Part shown: one piece after another, positions 44,334-52,430 of the stretch | How the letters are laid out: the number at the start of each line of letters is the position of its first letter | Position numbering within the stretch: the stretch's first letter is position 1 | Source: Bin87 sp965232895 | GTDB lineage: Bacteria; Chloroflexota; Dehalococcoidia; Lucifugimonadales; UBA3495 | Length of the DNA: 64,000 bases | NCBI GenBank assembly: GCA_965232895.1 | Contig: OZ247430.1 | Location: forward strand, 3,782,001-3,846,000 | Direction: 5' to 3' | Program-made: the position numbers and the translations under genes | Notes under the pieces: model-generated | The model's input: only the letters and a program-made list of their open reading frames with translations | Told to the model about the DNA's origin: nothing | Database searches by the model: none

Positions 44334-44361
44334 CCCGTCGGGAACCAAAGATCCCGACGGG
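44334..44361. promoter_or_regulatory. Perfect 10-bp hairpin between dcm and the 62-aa gene
   Basis: CCCGTCGGGA (44334-44343) and TCCCGACGGG (44352-44361) pair around an 8-nt loop. It sits in the 144-nt gap downstream of dcm and 18 nt before the ribosome site of the 62-aa gene on the minus strand. No U-run follows on either strand, so it may be an attenuator or a protein-binding site. Confidence 0.5.
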
Positions 44362-44448
44362 TACACTATTTCGCTTGGCGCTCGGGCACTTGCTCCACTC
44401 GTACTAGCAGTGTACGCTCGGTGATACTGAATTGCTTCAGAGAGTCAT

Positions 44449-45651
44449 TTATTGTACGTTGAACACTGAGTTGGCAATCGCCGTTGCTATTTGGGCGGCG
44501 AGTACTGGCGGAACAGCATTCCCCACCTGGGTGAACTGGCGACCTGTCGTTCCGACAAAGACGTAGTCGTCGGGGAAGGTTTGTAACCTCGCGCATTCCC
44601 TAACAGTGAGTGTACGAGGTATCTCGGGATGTAGATGGGAGCGTCCACCCCCACGGGTCCCGCCAGCAATTACCGTTTTTGAGGGTACGGATGGGTCTAG
44701 CCTGTCTATGCGCCCGAGTTGGTCTCGCTGTCCGTAGTCAAGGATTCTGTAACGACGGACGGAAGATAACTTGTGCGTCCTCGTTTCGTGGTTTGGGACT
44801 TCCCATCTGTATGATTGCAACACCGAGCCGCAACCAATGGGTGTGCTTGATTCGGCAGGGAACACGAAATCAGTTCCGTTCCGAGTTCCAACTACGAACA
44901 GTCTCTCTCTGGTTTGGGGGACCCCAAAGTCCGCAGCGTTGAGCACTCTAGGCGCCTGAACTGCATAACCGCTACGTTCCAACCTGCGGATAACGTGCGT
45001 TATCTGTTCCCCGCCATCCAAGTCGCGAAGTCCAGGCACGTTTTCTATAACAAAACACGCAGGTTGGAAGTACTCTATGAGTGCGACGTAATCGAAGAGG
45101 AGACACCCAATTTCTTGGTGTTCAAACCCAATGCGCTTGTATTTCTCGCCAGATTTAGAAAACCTTTGGTTGGCTGCGACTGAGAACGGTTGACAGGGCG
45201 GACCTCCTATGAATACGCCTTCAAAAGGTCGCTCAATGTGTAGATGAAGCAGATCCGCCGTCTGTTCCACATCTGACACATCACCGGAACTGATTGGTGG
45301 CCCAAATACGTTCCAGCTTGGCCTGTTTCTACGGAGGGTTTTACAAAACAATTCACTGATTTCAAAAGCAGCGGTATGCTGATATCCAACGGCTTCAAAG
45401 CCTAAATCTATGCCTCCGCACCCCGAGAAAAAACTGACGAACGGGATGCCGTTAGGCTTCCTGCGGAAGTCTGCCAACTGAGGCGGGCTTTCCCCCGTCC
45501 AGGATTTGGTTCTGCTGTTTACATAAACTAGGTCGTCAAAATCGACACCGTAGCGCTCCAAGGCATCGGATAGCTCCAATCCTTGCAATTCAGCGTAGTC
45601 CAAAATTTCGGATTGCAGCCTGTACTGACATATTGTTGCGCTGTTGCTCAT
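44449..45651 (-). CDS. dcm: DNA (cytosine-5-)-methyltransferase
   Basis: A 400-aa C5-cytosine methylase. Motif I FFSGCGGIDLGFE (~75-86), motif IV GGPPCQPFS with catalytic C153, motif VI ENV (203-205), motif VIII QTRER (246-250), a short recognition domain ending in RTLTVRECARLQTFPD, and motif X GNAVPP (377-382). Residues 1-68 precede the catalytic core and contain no HTH that I can see. Its ribosome site (AGGGGGA) lies within the end of the HNH gene and the stop and start are 1 nt apart, so the two are translationally coupled. The vsr neighbour implies that it makes 5-methylcytosine. Confidence 0.95.
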   Translation of the reverse strand: MSNSATICQYRLQSEILDYAELQGLELSDALERYGVDFDDLVYVNSRTKSWTGESPPQLADFRRKPNGIPFVSFFSGCGGIDLGFEAVGYQHTAAFEISELFCKTLRRNRPSWNVFGPPISSGDVSDVEQTADLLHLHIERPFEGVFIGGPPCQPFSVAANQRFSKSGEKYKRIGFEHQEIGCLLFDYVALIEYFQPACFVIENVPGLRDLDGGEQITHVIRRLERSGYAVQAPRVLNAADFGVPQTRERLFVVGTRNGTDFVFPAESSTPIGCGSVLQSYRWEVPNHETRTHKLSSVRRYRILDYGQRDQLGRIDRLDPSVPSKTVIAGGTRGGGRSHLHPEIPRTLTVRECARLQTFPDDYVFVGTTGRQFTQVGNAVPPVLAAQIATAIANSVFNVQ

Positions 45652-45652
45652 A

Positions 45653-46834
45653 TCAATTTCCCCCTAGGATCATACCTTTGACGTTTCGGTACACTCTCAT
45701 AGCTTCCGCCTTGTCATCAAAGTCTGACTTTCCCTCGCCGCGCAGGTAAATGTCATAAAATCGGTGAATTGATCTATGACAGTTTGGACAGATGGCTACC
45801 AGATCTTCGAACAATGTTCCAGTAGTTGAGTCAACACGTGTACCGGATGACAAAGGCAAGGCGTGGTGCATATCGAGAACACCGTCAGTCCAAGGGTATT
45901 TCGCCTTGGTATCGAGCAAGCAGGCATCGCACACAAGCGTTTGTAACGAAGCAAAGAACAAGCGCCGCAGTCTCGAGTTGCGCTCAATCACTATATGCGA
46001 CCTCTTCACCTTGTTTCCTTCAACGAATCCACTGTCCAATTCATTGGATACGGTCGTGGCTTGGTAATCGAAGAAGTCATGTACACTTCCGCCCTTGAAG
46101 AGCGATGCTATCCGCTGTATCTCTTCATTCCCGTCGGACAAACGATCCCCTTCGATCGGTTCAACTTCTGCGAATATGCGCACCGCATCATCTGTGCTAA
46201 GAGAAATGGTTACCTCATTTTGGTTGCAATGTAGGTATGAGATTTGGCACAGAAATTTTATGCTCTCTCTTGCCTGCCGAATGGCAGTACTGCCCCCTGC
46301 CAGAGCTAACCCTACGTAGTCGCGGTTGCTATTTAGCAAGCCCACAAAGTCAGTATCGCTTTCGCTCCCGACAAATTGGCTATCTATGTAGGCGCCAATT
46401 ATTTCGTTGATCTGCGAGACAGGATCCCCCAAGACGCTCATTTTGGCGAGAATGTATCGGAGAGCAAAGCACAGCGGGTACCTGATACGATCTTGGCTGT
46501 TCCAATCTGATAGTGCAGGAGACGGGTCGGTAGTAACTTCAGCCAGGAAGTGCAAATATTCATCGCATGTCACCGAGCCGTCTTGAGCCAGAATTCTAGC
46601 GACATCTGTGGGAACAGCACATCCGTCTTCTTCTCGGACAATCAAGCAGAGCTTGAGCAGCCTAGCGTAGTTTCTCCATGGGTTGTAATTTCCCGGAGGG
46701 AAATCGAGCCCTGTGTGCGCTCGGATTGCTGCAGCCGGCGAGTTCCTGAAGTCATGCTGAATGGCGCATCTTGCCATGGCCCTCAATGTATCGTATTGGA
46801 AATACGGCATCCTGCCTTGTTCCCAGCTCCACAT
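45653..46834 (-). CDS. HNH nuclease, probable restriction endonuclease of the island
   Basis: A 393-aa protein. The C-terminal HNH domain is clear: C302-x2-C305, DMHHALPLS with H323/H324, and C349-x2-C352-H353 within AICPNCHRSIHRF. Residues 1-290 are an unfamiliar helical region that probably gives dimerisation and site recognition. Position directly upstream of and coupled to a cytosine methylase, with vsr nearby, makes a type II restriction role the best reading; this is inference from context. ATG 46834 has CAGGAG upstream. It is driven by the promoter at 46918-46946. Confidence 0.8.
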   Translation of the reverse strand: MWSWEQGRMPYFQYDTLRAMARCAIQHDFRNSPAAAIRAHTGLDFPPGNYNPWRNYARLLKLCLIVREEDGCAVPTDVARILAQDGSVTCDEYLHFLAEVTTDPSPALSDWNSQDRIRYPLCFALRYILAKMSVLGDPVSQINEIIGAYIDSQFVGSESDTDFVGLLNSNRDYVGLALAGGSTAIRQARESIKFLCQISYLHCNQNEVTISLSTDDAVRIFAEVEPIEGDRLSDGNEEIQRIASLFKGGSVHDFFDYQATTVSNELDSGFVEGNKVKRSHIVIERNSRLRRLFFASLQTLVCDACLLDTKAKYPWTDGVLDMHHALPLSSGTRVDSTTGTLFEDLVAICPNCHRSIHRFYDIYLRGEGKSDFDDKAEAMRVYRNVKGMILGGN

Positions 46835-46859
46835 GGCTTGTGCGCTCCTGCAAATCTAC

Positions 46860-46874
46860 GCTATACGGTATAGC
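46860..46874. promoter_or_regulatory. Palindrome GCTATAC-G-GTATAGC in the leader of the HNH-dcm operon
   Basis: A perfect 7-bp inverted repeat with a 1-nt centre, between the promoter and the HNH start (26 nt upstream of it). It is a likely operator for control of the restriction-modification operon, either by the methylase itself or an unlinked regulator, since no controller gene is seen. Confidence 0.5.
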
Positions 46875-46917
46875 TCTGTAAAATCCTCGTGTAGCGCGGC
46901 GGTCCGATGATTGGCGT

Positions 46918-46946
46918 ATAGTACGTGGGCGTGTGGCTTCCGTCAA
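46918..46946 (-). promoter_or_regulatory. Sigma-70-type promoter of the HNH-dcm operon
   Basis: Minus strand: -35 TTGACG (46946-46941), 17-nt spacer, -10 TACTAT (46923-46918). About 80 nt of leader precede the HNH start codon and contain the palindrome at 46860. Confidence 0.6.
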
Positions 46947-46984
46947 GAGCAAATGTTCTTGTCTACAGGCTGTAGTGGTTAAAA

Positions 46985-47088
46985 CTATAGCGCGGTCTGC
47001 AAATTGATTTCTCGGTGAGAGCCACCACCCCGTCTCGGAACCTCGTAACATCCCAGTCGTGACAATTTGTGGGCGGCTTCCCGGTATC

Positions 47089-47092
<4 letters not shown>
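46985..47092 (-). pseudogene. hicA: Truncated hicA (toxin) remnant
   Basis: GTG 47092 overlaps the hicB stop (GTGA). The 35-codon frame reads VRYREAAHKLSRLGCYEVPR then RGGGSHREINL before a TAG. This matches the first half of HicA mRNA interferases: the double-stranded-RNA-binding-like start and the G-G-S-H-R segment with the catalytic histidine. The normal continuation (K-W-x-N-P-x-T ... P-x-H) and ~25-30 residues are missing. The break lies where the promoter of the R-M operon begins, so arrival of the island probably cut the gene. I looked for the missing half on the other side of the island (43467-43669) and did not find it. Confidence 0.6.
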
Positions 47093-47334
<242 letters not shown>

Positions 47335-47382
47335 TGTCATCTCCCAGAGTTTCCGTTCGATCCAGCCAATCCTGGTAGCCGT

Positions 47383-47889
47383 TCAGCCGGACGGGGGATT
47401 GAAGGGTGGCATGGGCGGGGGCAAGTCTATGCTTTCGTCGGCAAGGGCCTCTTCTTCCGGGATCAGGAGACGGTCGATGGTTCTTTGCTGCGAGGGAATG
47501 GGTATAAAGTCCCGGTTCGCTCCCCGTTCCCGCGCTTCCCACAACAAGGGTATCAGCGAATTAACGTCAGCAAGCAAATCCGTTACCAATGCCTCGCCTA
47601 ACCAGTCCTCGTAGTAGTTGTCGTGCAGCTGATCGGCGATGGCCTGCAGATACCGCATTTGCGGTTGTTGGAACTCGTCTGCCAGCAAGCCAACAATATC
47701 ACGGCGTAAGTTGTGCGAGCGGTGCCGCCAGTTTCGGTCCTCGGCGATTGCTTTCACGGCCTGGGCCACGGCGCCGGAAGCCTTGTCCGAAGCCTGTACC
47801 CGGTCGCCCATGGTATGCAGTTCGTAATTGGCCTGCTCCATAAGGCGACGGCTGAGGTCGGTGTGGCGGTGGGCTTGCGCAATGGACAT
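47383..47889 (-). CDS. PaREP1/HEPN-like protein, copy B
   Basis: A 168-aa helical protein from ATG 47889. VQASDKASGAVAQAVKAIAE then DRNWRHRSHNLRRD is alignable with the protein at 41113-41664. The middle is acidic and helical, and the tail is Pro-rich (LPPPMPPFNPPSG). It lies 42 nt upstream of hicB on the same strand, so the three genes probably formed one transcript. Being next to TA genes supports a TA or defence-associated role; no catalytic motif is certain. Confidence 0.58.
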   Translation of the reverse strand: MSIAQAHRHTDLSRRLMEQANYELHTMGDRVQASDKASGAVAQAVKAIAEDRNWRHRSHNLRRDIVGLLADEFQQPQMRYLQAIADQLHDNYYEDWLGEALVTDLLADVNSLIPLLWEARERGANRDFIPIPSQQRTIDRLLIPEEEALADESIDLPPPMPPFNPPSG

Positions 47890-48040
47890 GATGGACGGGT
47901 CTCCCGGAGACTTGGCAACACAACAGCCGCATTGCCGCCTGGTTCGAGGGGTTGGCAAAGTATTTCGATGCACATTCGATTTTAAGCGGCAGCCAGTCTC
48001 TCGTCAACGCGAGCCCCTTCACGCTCAATGCGAACGTCGG

Positions 48041-48069
48041 TTGTGTGTCAACCAGCGAAGCGGCATAAT
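48041..48069 (+). promoter_or_regulatory. Sigma-70-type promoter of pepA
   Basis: -35 TTGTGT (48041-48046), 17-nt spacer, -10 CATAAT (48064-48069), 46 nt before the pepA start. Confidence 0.5.
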
Positions 48070-48115
48070 CCGGCCAACGAATGGCACAACGAAGCAACCT
48101 CACGGGAGGTGAACA

Positions 48116-49660
48116 ATGCCAACGACGATTAACGTCGCCGCCGGAGACGCGACCGAGTTCGCAACGCCGGCGCTGGTGGTGAATCTGTTCCAGGGAGTAA
48201 GGCATCCGGGCGGAGGCACCGGCGCCGTGGACCGCGCGCTGGGCGGAGCGATTTCGCAGTTGATTGCGGACGGTGAGATCAAGGGCAAAATCGGTGAGCT
48301 CACTTTGATCCACACCATGGATCGGACTGCCGCCAAACGGGTGGTGGTGGCCGGCCTGGGCAAATCCAAGGACTTCGACACGGCTGCGGTGCGGCGCGTC
48401 AGCGGCGACGTGGCCCGGTTCCTGCGCCGGAAGGGCATCGGCGAGTACGCGACCATCGCCCACGGCGCTGGCATCGGCGGACTGAACGCCGTCGAGTCGG
48501 CACAAGCCATCGCGGAGGGCACGCTGCTCGGCCTGTACAAGTTCGATACCTACCGCAGCAACGGCAACGGGTCCGGCGACGGAGAAGACACTGACGGATC
48601 CGACGGCGGTGTGGAAAGCGTGACTATCGTGGAGCGGAACGCCGACACCGTGACCGATCTGGCGGCCGGCGCCTCTGTGGGAACAGTGCTGGCGGAGTCG
48701 ACGATGCTGGCGCGGGACCTGGTGAACCATCCGGCCAACGTGATGACGCCCACCAGGATGGCTGAGGCGGCGCGAGAAGTCGCGGAGTCGGTCGGGCTGG
48801 AACTGGACGTGATGGACCGGGACCGGATGCGTGAACACGGCATGGGCGCGTTCCTGGGCGTGGCGCAAGGGAGCGAGGAGCCGCCCAAGCTGATCGTCAT
48901 GACCTACCGGGGCGACCCGGAGAACCCGGAGAACAACCTGGGCCTGGTGGGCAAGGGGATCACATTCGACACCGGCGGTATTTCGCTGAAACCTGCCGCA
49001 AACATGGAGGCCATGAAAGGCGACATGGCCGGCGGCGCCTCGGTAATCGCCGCCATGCGCGCCATCGGGTCGCTCAAGCCAAAAATCAACGTGACCGGTT
49101 TGATCGCGGCCACCGAGAACATGCCCGGCGGGCGGGCGCAGCGTCCCGGCGACGTGGTGACCGCAATGAACGGAAAGACCATCGAGGTGATCAACACGGA
49201 CGCCGAGGGTCGATTGGTGCTGGCCGACACCCTTTGTTACGCGCGCAGCCTTGGCATCACGCGCCTGGTGGACGTGGCAACACTGACCGGGGCAATCGTC
49301 GTGACGCTGGGCAAGGCCTGCACCGGCATGATGGGCAACTCCAGCAATCTGGCCAGTGAAGTGAGCGAGGCCGGTGAGCGCAGCGGGGAACGCTTCTGGG
49401 AACTGCCCATGCTCGAAGACTACCGCGATTTGATCCGCTCTGACGTGGCGGACATGAAGAACTCGGGCGGGCGACAGGCCGGCTCCATCACCGCGGCGAT
49501 GCTGCTGCGGGAATTCGCGGAAGACGTGGACTGGGTCCACCTCGACATCGCCGGCACGTCAACCGCTTCCAGCAACATGGGGCACCTGGTGAAGGGAGCC
49601 ACCGGCGTCCCGACCCGGACGCTGGCTCAGCTGGCGATAAACCTGGCGAACGGCGACTGA
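48116..49660 (+). CDS. pepA: Leucyl aminopeptidase (M17)
   Basis: A 514-aa two-metal aminopeptidase, hexameric in homologues. The N-terminal macro-like domain covers ~1-170, with an acidic low-complexity insert GSGDGEDTDGSDGG at ~148-161. The catalytic domain has LVGKGITFDTGGISLKP (metal Lys and Asp) and the signature VINTDAEGRLVLAD. GREGAR-type residues appear as MPGGRAQRPGDV, and the C-terminal WVHLDIAGTS is present. GGGAGG precedes ATG 48116. In some bacteria PepA also binds DNA (Xer recombination, carAB control); nothing here speaks to that. Confidence 0.95.
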   Translation: MPTTINVAAGDATEFATPALVVNLFQGVRHPGGGTGAVDRALGGAISQLIADGEIKGKIGELTLIHTMDRTAAKRVVVAGLGKSKDFDTAAVRRVSGDVARFLRRKGIGEYATIAHGAGIGGLNAVESAQAIAEGTLLGLYKFDTYRSNGNGSGDGEDTDGSDGGVESVTIVERNADTVTDLAAGASVGTVLAESTMLARDLVNHPANVMTPTRMAEAAREVAESVGLELDVMDRDRMREHGMGAFLGVAQGSEEPPKLIVMTYRGDPENPENNLGLVGKGITFDTGGISLKPAANMEAMKGDMAGGASVIAAMRAIGSLKPKINVTGLIAATENMPGGRAQRPGDVVTAMNGKTIEVINTDAEGRLVLADTLCYARSLGITRLVDVATLTGAIVVTLGKACTGMMGNSSNLASEVSEAGERSGERFWELPMLEDYRDLIRSDVADMKNSGGRQAGSITAAMLLREFAEDVDWVHLDIAGTSTASSNMGHLVKGATGVPTRTLAQLAINLANGD

Positions 49661-49683
49661 ATCCATCGCTCCGGATCATCGCG

Positions 49684-50238
49684 TCAGCGAGACGGACACG
49701 CGCAAAGGATGTCCAGGATGGCAACGGCAGGCAGCGGAGATTTCATCTGCGAGGTCGTGGACGATTGAGTGAAGACGCCGGATGGCTGGACCATAGGGCA
49801 GGCGGAGCCGGCTTGCGATCCTGGGACCGGGTGTACGTGTTCAACCGCGGCGACCATCCGCTGATAGTGTTCGACCGGGACGGCAATAATATCCACATCC
49901 ATCCGCACATCGGCTTGCTTTTCTTCATGGCTGTCCCACCCGGCTCCGCAGGTGAAGCAGCGCCGAGAACGTACCATGAAGTCGCTCACGTGAACGGACA
50001 CCCCGGTCGCCTGGAGAGCCGCGACGAATTGCCGGCGCCGGGCGAATTCGTCCGGACGCCACGTCGCGTATGCGGAGTAGCAGTTAACCGCGACGAGCTC
50101 TGGTCTTTCTTTGAGAAACGAACCTGCCAGTGATCTCAAATCGACCCATTTTCATTTCAAATGAGGAAGCTTCAGGTCGTCAATGGCGTGATAAAGGTTG
50201 AACCCATCGATGCAAGCATATGTTCGCAGGTTCGCCAT
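49684..50238 (-). pseudogene. Broken NYN-domain (PIN-like nuclease) gene
   Basis: From ATG 50238 the frame reads MANLRTYACIDGFNLYHAID and DLKLPHLK, typical of NYN-domain proteins (Y-x-D-G-x-N-L-Y-H), then hits TGA at 50154-50152. The same frame continues directly with KWVDLRSLAGSFLKERPELV, SAYATWRPDEFARRRQFVAAL, ATGVSVHVSDF, a CxxC segment and HEEKQADVRMDVDIIA, the expected E-K-x-x-D-V active-site region. After that the sequence no longer resembles the family. So there is one internal stop and a degraded 3' end. It lies directly after the terminator at 50241. Confidence 0.7.
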
Positions 50239-50240
50239 CG

Positions 50241-50272
50241 TTTACAAAAAGAAACAGCCCCCGAGAGGGCTG
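50241..50272 (-). terminator. Rho-independent terminator of the VOC operon (minus strand)
   Basis: On the minus strand CAGCCC and GGGCTG (50272-50267 and 50260-50255) enclose a 6-nt loop and are followed by TTTCTTTTTG. It lies 54 nt after the stop of the 50326-50889 gene. Confidence 0.75.
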
Positions 50273-50325
50273 CTGTCCACCGGTAGATACCCGATGGGCG
50301 GACCGAGTTTGGAGTAGGATCCGCG

Positions 50326-50889
50326 TCAACCGGCGGTCAAACTTGGCGGCGCGGCGGCAGCAGCCTCCAGTGCGGCCCCGGCGAGTTCCCGCAGGTCCAC
50401 GCCGTCCAGCTTCTGGCCCTGGACGCCCATCAACCGGAGGGGACGGCCGGGCCTGGTGATGCTGATGCGGTCGAGAACGTCCTGCCAGGCGGCGAGATAG
50501 TCGCAGGTGCCGCCTCCGTTGGGATCGTCCGCGCCCTCGATGCTTTCGCCGGACGGGAGGCGCACCGCGGTAACAGCGCGCGGGTCGGTGGAGGGCCCTA
50601 GAAGCATCACCGGAAGATCGGATTCTGACAAACCCAACTGGTCCAGAAGGCCGCGAACGGTGGCGGATACGCCGTGCATGCCGAAGACGACGAGATGGGC
50701 GAACGAAGCGTCCCGTTTTTCGAACTCGGCGCGATACCGCCGGAATATCTCATGCGAACCGGTGGCCTGCGGCTTGACCAGAAACAGCGCCATCGCCGGG
50801 AATCCTTCCGGCTCAATGGGCGTTGCGGCGAGATCGTTTCGCCAACGGAGCAACTTGTCGTGGTCGTGCTCGTCGTAGTGGTGTGACAT
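50326..50889 (-). CDS. Hypothetical protein at the end of the VOC operon
   Basis: A 187-aa soluble protein beginning MSHHYDEHDHDKLLRWRND (His/Asp-rich). The middle (FAHLVVFGMHGVSATVRGLL, DLPVMLLGPSTDPRAV) alternates strand and helix in a way that recalls a thioredoxin-like fold, but there is no CxxC. The tail is Ala-rich. I do not recognise it. It is last gene of a five-gene minus-strand operon, 9 nt after the PhnB-like gene, followed by a terminator. Confidence 0.6.
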   Translation of the reverse strand: MSHHYDEHDHDKLLRWRNDLAATPIEPEGFPAMALFLVKPQATGSHEIFRRYRAEFEKRDASFAHLVVFGMHGVSATVRGLLDQLGLSESDLPVMLLGPSTDPRAVTAVRLPSGESIEGADDPNGGGTCDYLAAWQDVLDRISITRPGRPLRLMGVQGQKLDGVDLRELAGAALEAAAAAPPSLTAG

Positions 50890-50898
50890 GATTATCCT

Positions 50899-51369
50899 TT
50901 AGGCGCTTTCGTATGCCCGTCGCAGCCGATGCAGGTCGATTTTGACCATCGTCAGGAGTTCGTCGAGAACGGCAGTGGACTTGGCTTCGTCCTGCATCAG
51001 CTCGGAAAGTTCGGCAGGCACAATCTGCCAGTGGACGCCGAACTTGTCCTGGATCCAGCCGCACTGAATTGGCGATCCGTTCTCGGCCAGCCGGTCCCAA
51101 TAGGTGTCGATCTCTTCCTGGGAATCGCAGTTGACGACAAACGAAATGGCTGGCGTGAACTCGTAGGCCGGTATGCCGTCGAAGGCGGTGAATCGCTGGC
51201 CCTTCACGACGAAGGAGACGATGTGGCTGCCAGCGCCCGGGCCGTCCGGCAGAGCCGTGTCGTCGACGATCCGCGAATCCCTGAAAACCGAAACGTAGAA
51301 CTCGGCTGCCTCCAGCGCACAACCGTCCAGCCACAGGAACGGGGTGATCTGAGGCGCGTCGTCGTTCAT
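50899..51369 (-). CDS. VOC superfamily protein, PhnB/3-demethylubiquinone methyltransferase-like
   Basis: A 156-aa single protein from ATG 51369 (GGAGG upstream). ITPFLWLDGCALEAAEFYVSVF, PGAGSHIVSFVVKGQRFTAFDG, EEIDTYWDRLAENG and CGWIQDKFGVHWQIVP are the pattern of the PhnB-like glyoxalase-fold family often misnamed 3-demethylubiquinone-9 3-methyltransferase. Enzymatic function unknown. It clusters with two other VOC genes. Confidence 0.85.
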   Translation of the reverse strand: MNDDAPQITPFLWLDGCALEAAEFYVSVFRDSRIVDDTALPDGPGAGSHIVSFVVKGQRFTAFDGIPAYEFTPAISFVVNCDSQEEIDTYWDRLAENGSPIQCGWIQDKFGVHWQIVPAELSELMQDEAKSTAVLDELLTMVKIDLHRLRRAYESA

Positions 51370-51441
51370 GGTGGGCCCTGTCCTCCGCGTAGTGTCGCTG
51401 GCCCGCACGAATGCGGCACGACGCTGATCATTATGCCATGG

Positions 51442-51894
51442 TCAGCCGGCGTCGAACTGTACCAGGATGCCGTCCGGGTCGTACACGTAGAAACTGCTGA
51501 CCCGGCCCGCGGCGTTGGTCCAGACGTCCATGGGAGCGGCCAGAGCGACGCCCCGGGCGGACAGGTTTTCGGCGAGGGCCTTGGGGTCGGGCACCGAGAA
51601 AGAGATATGACTGATGCCGACCTGGTCAAGTTTGATCGGTGTTCCGTCGGGGTTTTCGCCGGGATGGCTGGTCATGGTCAGGGTGGGCTTGGCGCCGTCG
51701 GCATACGCGAGGCGCACCTGGCGGCGGGTGGCCCGGTTGTGGGCGTAGACGTGCGGCAGCCCACCGGTGGTGGTGTCCTGGATCACGTCGCTGACAATGG
51801 ACATCCCCAGCACATCGCAGTAGAACTGCAACGAGACGTCCAAGTCCCGCACGCAGATGGCGATGTGGGACACGCCGCTGGCATTCATGGACAT
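51442..51894 (-). CDS. VOC (glyoxalase/bleomycin-resistance fold) protein, copy 1
   Basis: A 150-aa protein with the metal-binding-type start VSHIAICVRDLDVSLQFY, central TRRQVRLAYADGAKPTL, second histidine in QVGISHISFSVPD, and end VYDPDGILVQFD. The usual third ligand Glu near the end appears as Gln. Very similar throughout to copy 2 at 52431-52886 (shared TTGGLPHVYAH, LTMTSHPG, IKLDQVGISHISF), so this is a duplication. AAGGAG lies 8 nt before ATG 51894. It could be a dioxygenase, lyase or resistance protein. Confidence 0.88.
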   Translation of the reverse strand: MSMNASGVSHIAICVRDLDVSLQFYCDVLGMSIVSDVIQDTTTGGLPHVYAHNRATRRQVRLAYADGAKPTLTMTSHPGENPDGTPIKLDQVGISHISFSVPDPKALAENLSARGVALAAPMDVWTNAAGRVSSFYVYDPDGILVQFDAG

Positions 51895-51946
51895 AACGGC
51901 AACTCCTTAGTATTGGCGGACCGGAGTTTCAACGCGAAGGGCCCAA

Positions 51947-52381
51947 TCAGCATTCGGATGCGGGTTTGTCGTCTGGCACTCGTCGGGGTTTTCCCTGTTG
52001 AGCGTCGTCGTAACCTTCCCGGTAGCCTTCTGCGCGGCCCTCGTCGCGGCCCTCGTCGCGGCCTTGTTCGAGGATTCGCTGCCGCCGCCTTTCAGTAGCC
52101 TCTCTGATCCAATCTGCGATGGCCATTGTCAACTCCTTTATCTGGACCAAGCTCCATGCTGCGAAGCCGGCGGCGACAAAACTCGCTCCGATGCTCAAAA
52201 GGAGATTCAGCGCCAAAGCATCGGCAGTCTGCTCACCAGAGCGATGCTTCAGAACCAATACTATTACGGCGATGGAGCCGACGTTTCCACCAAGCAGCGT
52301 TAGCCCTTGAAACCACCGGCGGTCGTTAGCGTTGATTCCCCAGATAGCCTCCCGGTCGCCGCTGCGGTCATGCCGGCTCAT
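51947..52381 (-). CDS. Small two-helix membrane protein with GRDEG-repeat tail
   Basis: A 144-aa protein with two transmembrane segments (~27-46 LTLLGGNVGSIAVIVLVL and ~58-80). A helical basic linker (WIREATERRRQRILEQ) follows, then a tail of charged tetrads, GRDEGRDEGRAEGYREGYDD. The tail is coded partly by a perfect 12-bp tandem repeat (52034-52063). It is inserted between the two duplicated VOC genes. No function recognised. Confidence 0.55.
   Translation of the reverse strand: MSRHDRSGDREAIWGINANDRRWFQGLTLLGGNVGSIAVIVLVLKHRSGEQTADALALNLLLSIGASFVAAGFAAWSLVQIKELTMAIADWIREATERRRQRILEQGRDEGRDEGRAEGYREGYDDAQQGKPRRVPDDKPASEC
52034..52063. repeat. Tandem 12-bp repeat GCGGCCCTCGTC
   Basis: Two full copies (52034-52045, 52046-52057) plus a partial third, in frame within the membrane-protein gene; each unit encodes R-D-E-G-type tetrads. 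Copy number could change by slippage without breaking the frame. Confidence 0.6.
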
Positions 52382-52430
52382 TATACCGGGTACAGCGCCG
52401 CCGTCTTTGGCGAGTGGTCGCAGGACGCTC

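Noticed and set aside
47699..49540. 613-codon minus-strand frame opposite pepA
   Set aside because: Antisense of a textbook M17 aminopeptidase; no family features, and His/Gln/Arg-rich composition.
49765..50133. Plus-strand 122-codon frame with phrases such as RVYVFNRGD and IVFDRDG
   Set aside because: It looked briefly like a glycosidase C-terminal segment, but the opposite strand carries an extended NYN-domain similarity over the same bases and there is no ribosome site.
50152..50154. TGA as selenocysteine or reassigned codon in the NYN gene
   Set aside because: No SECIS-like hairpin is apparent, the position has no conserved Cys in the family, and other genes here end normally in TGA.
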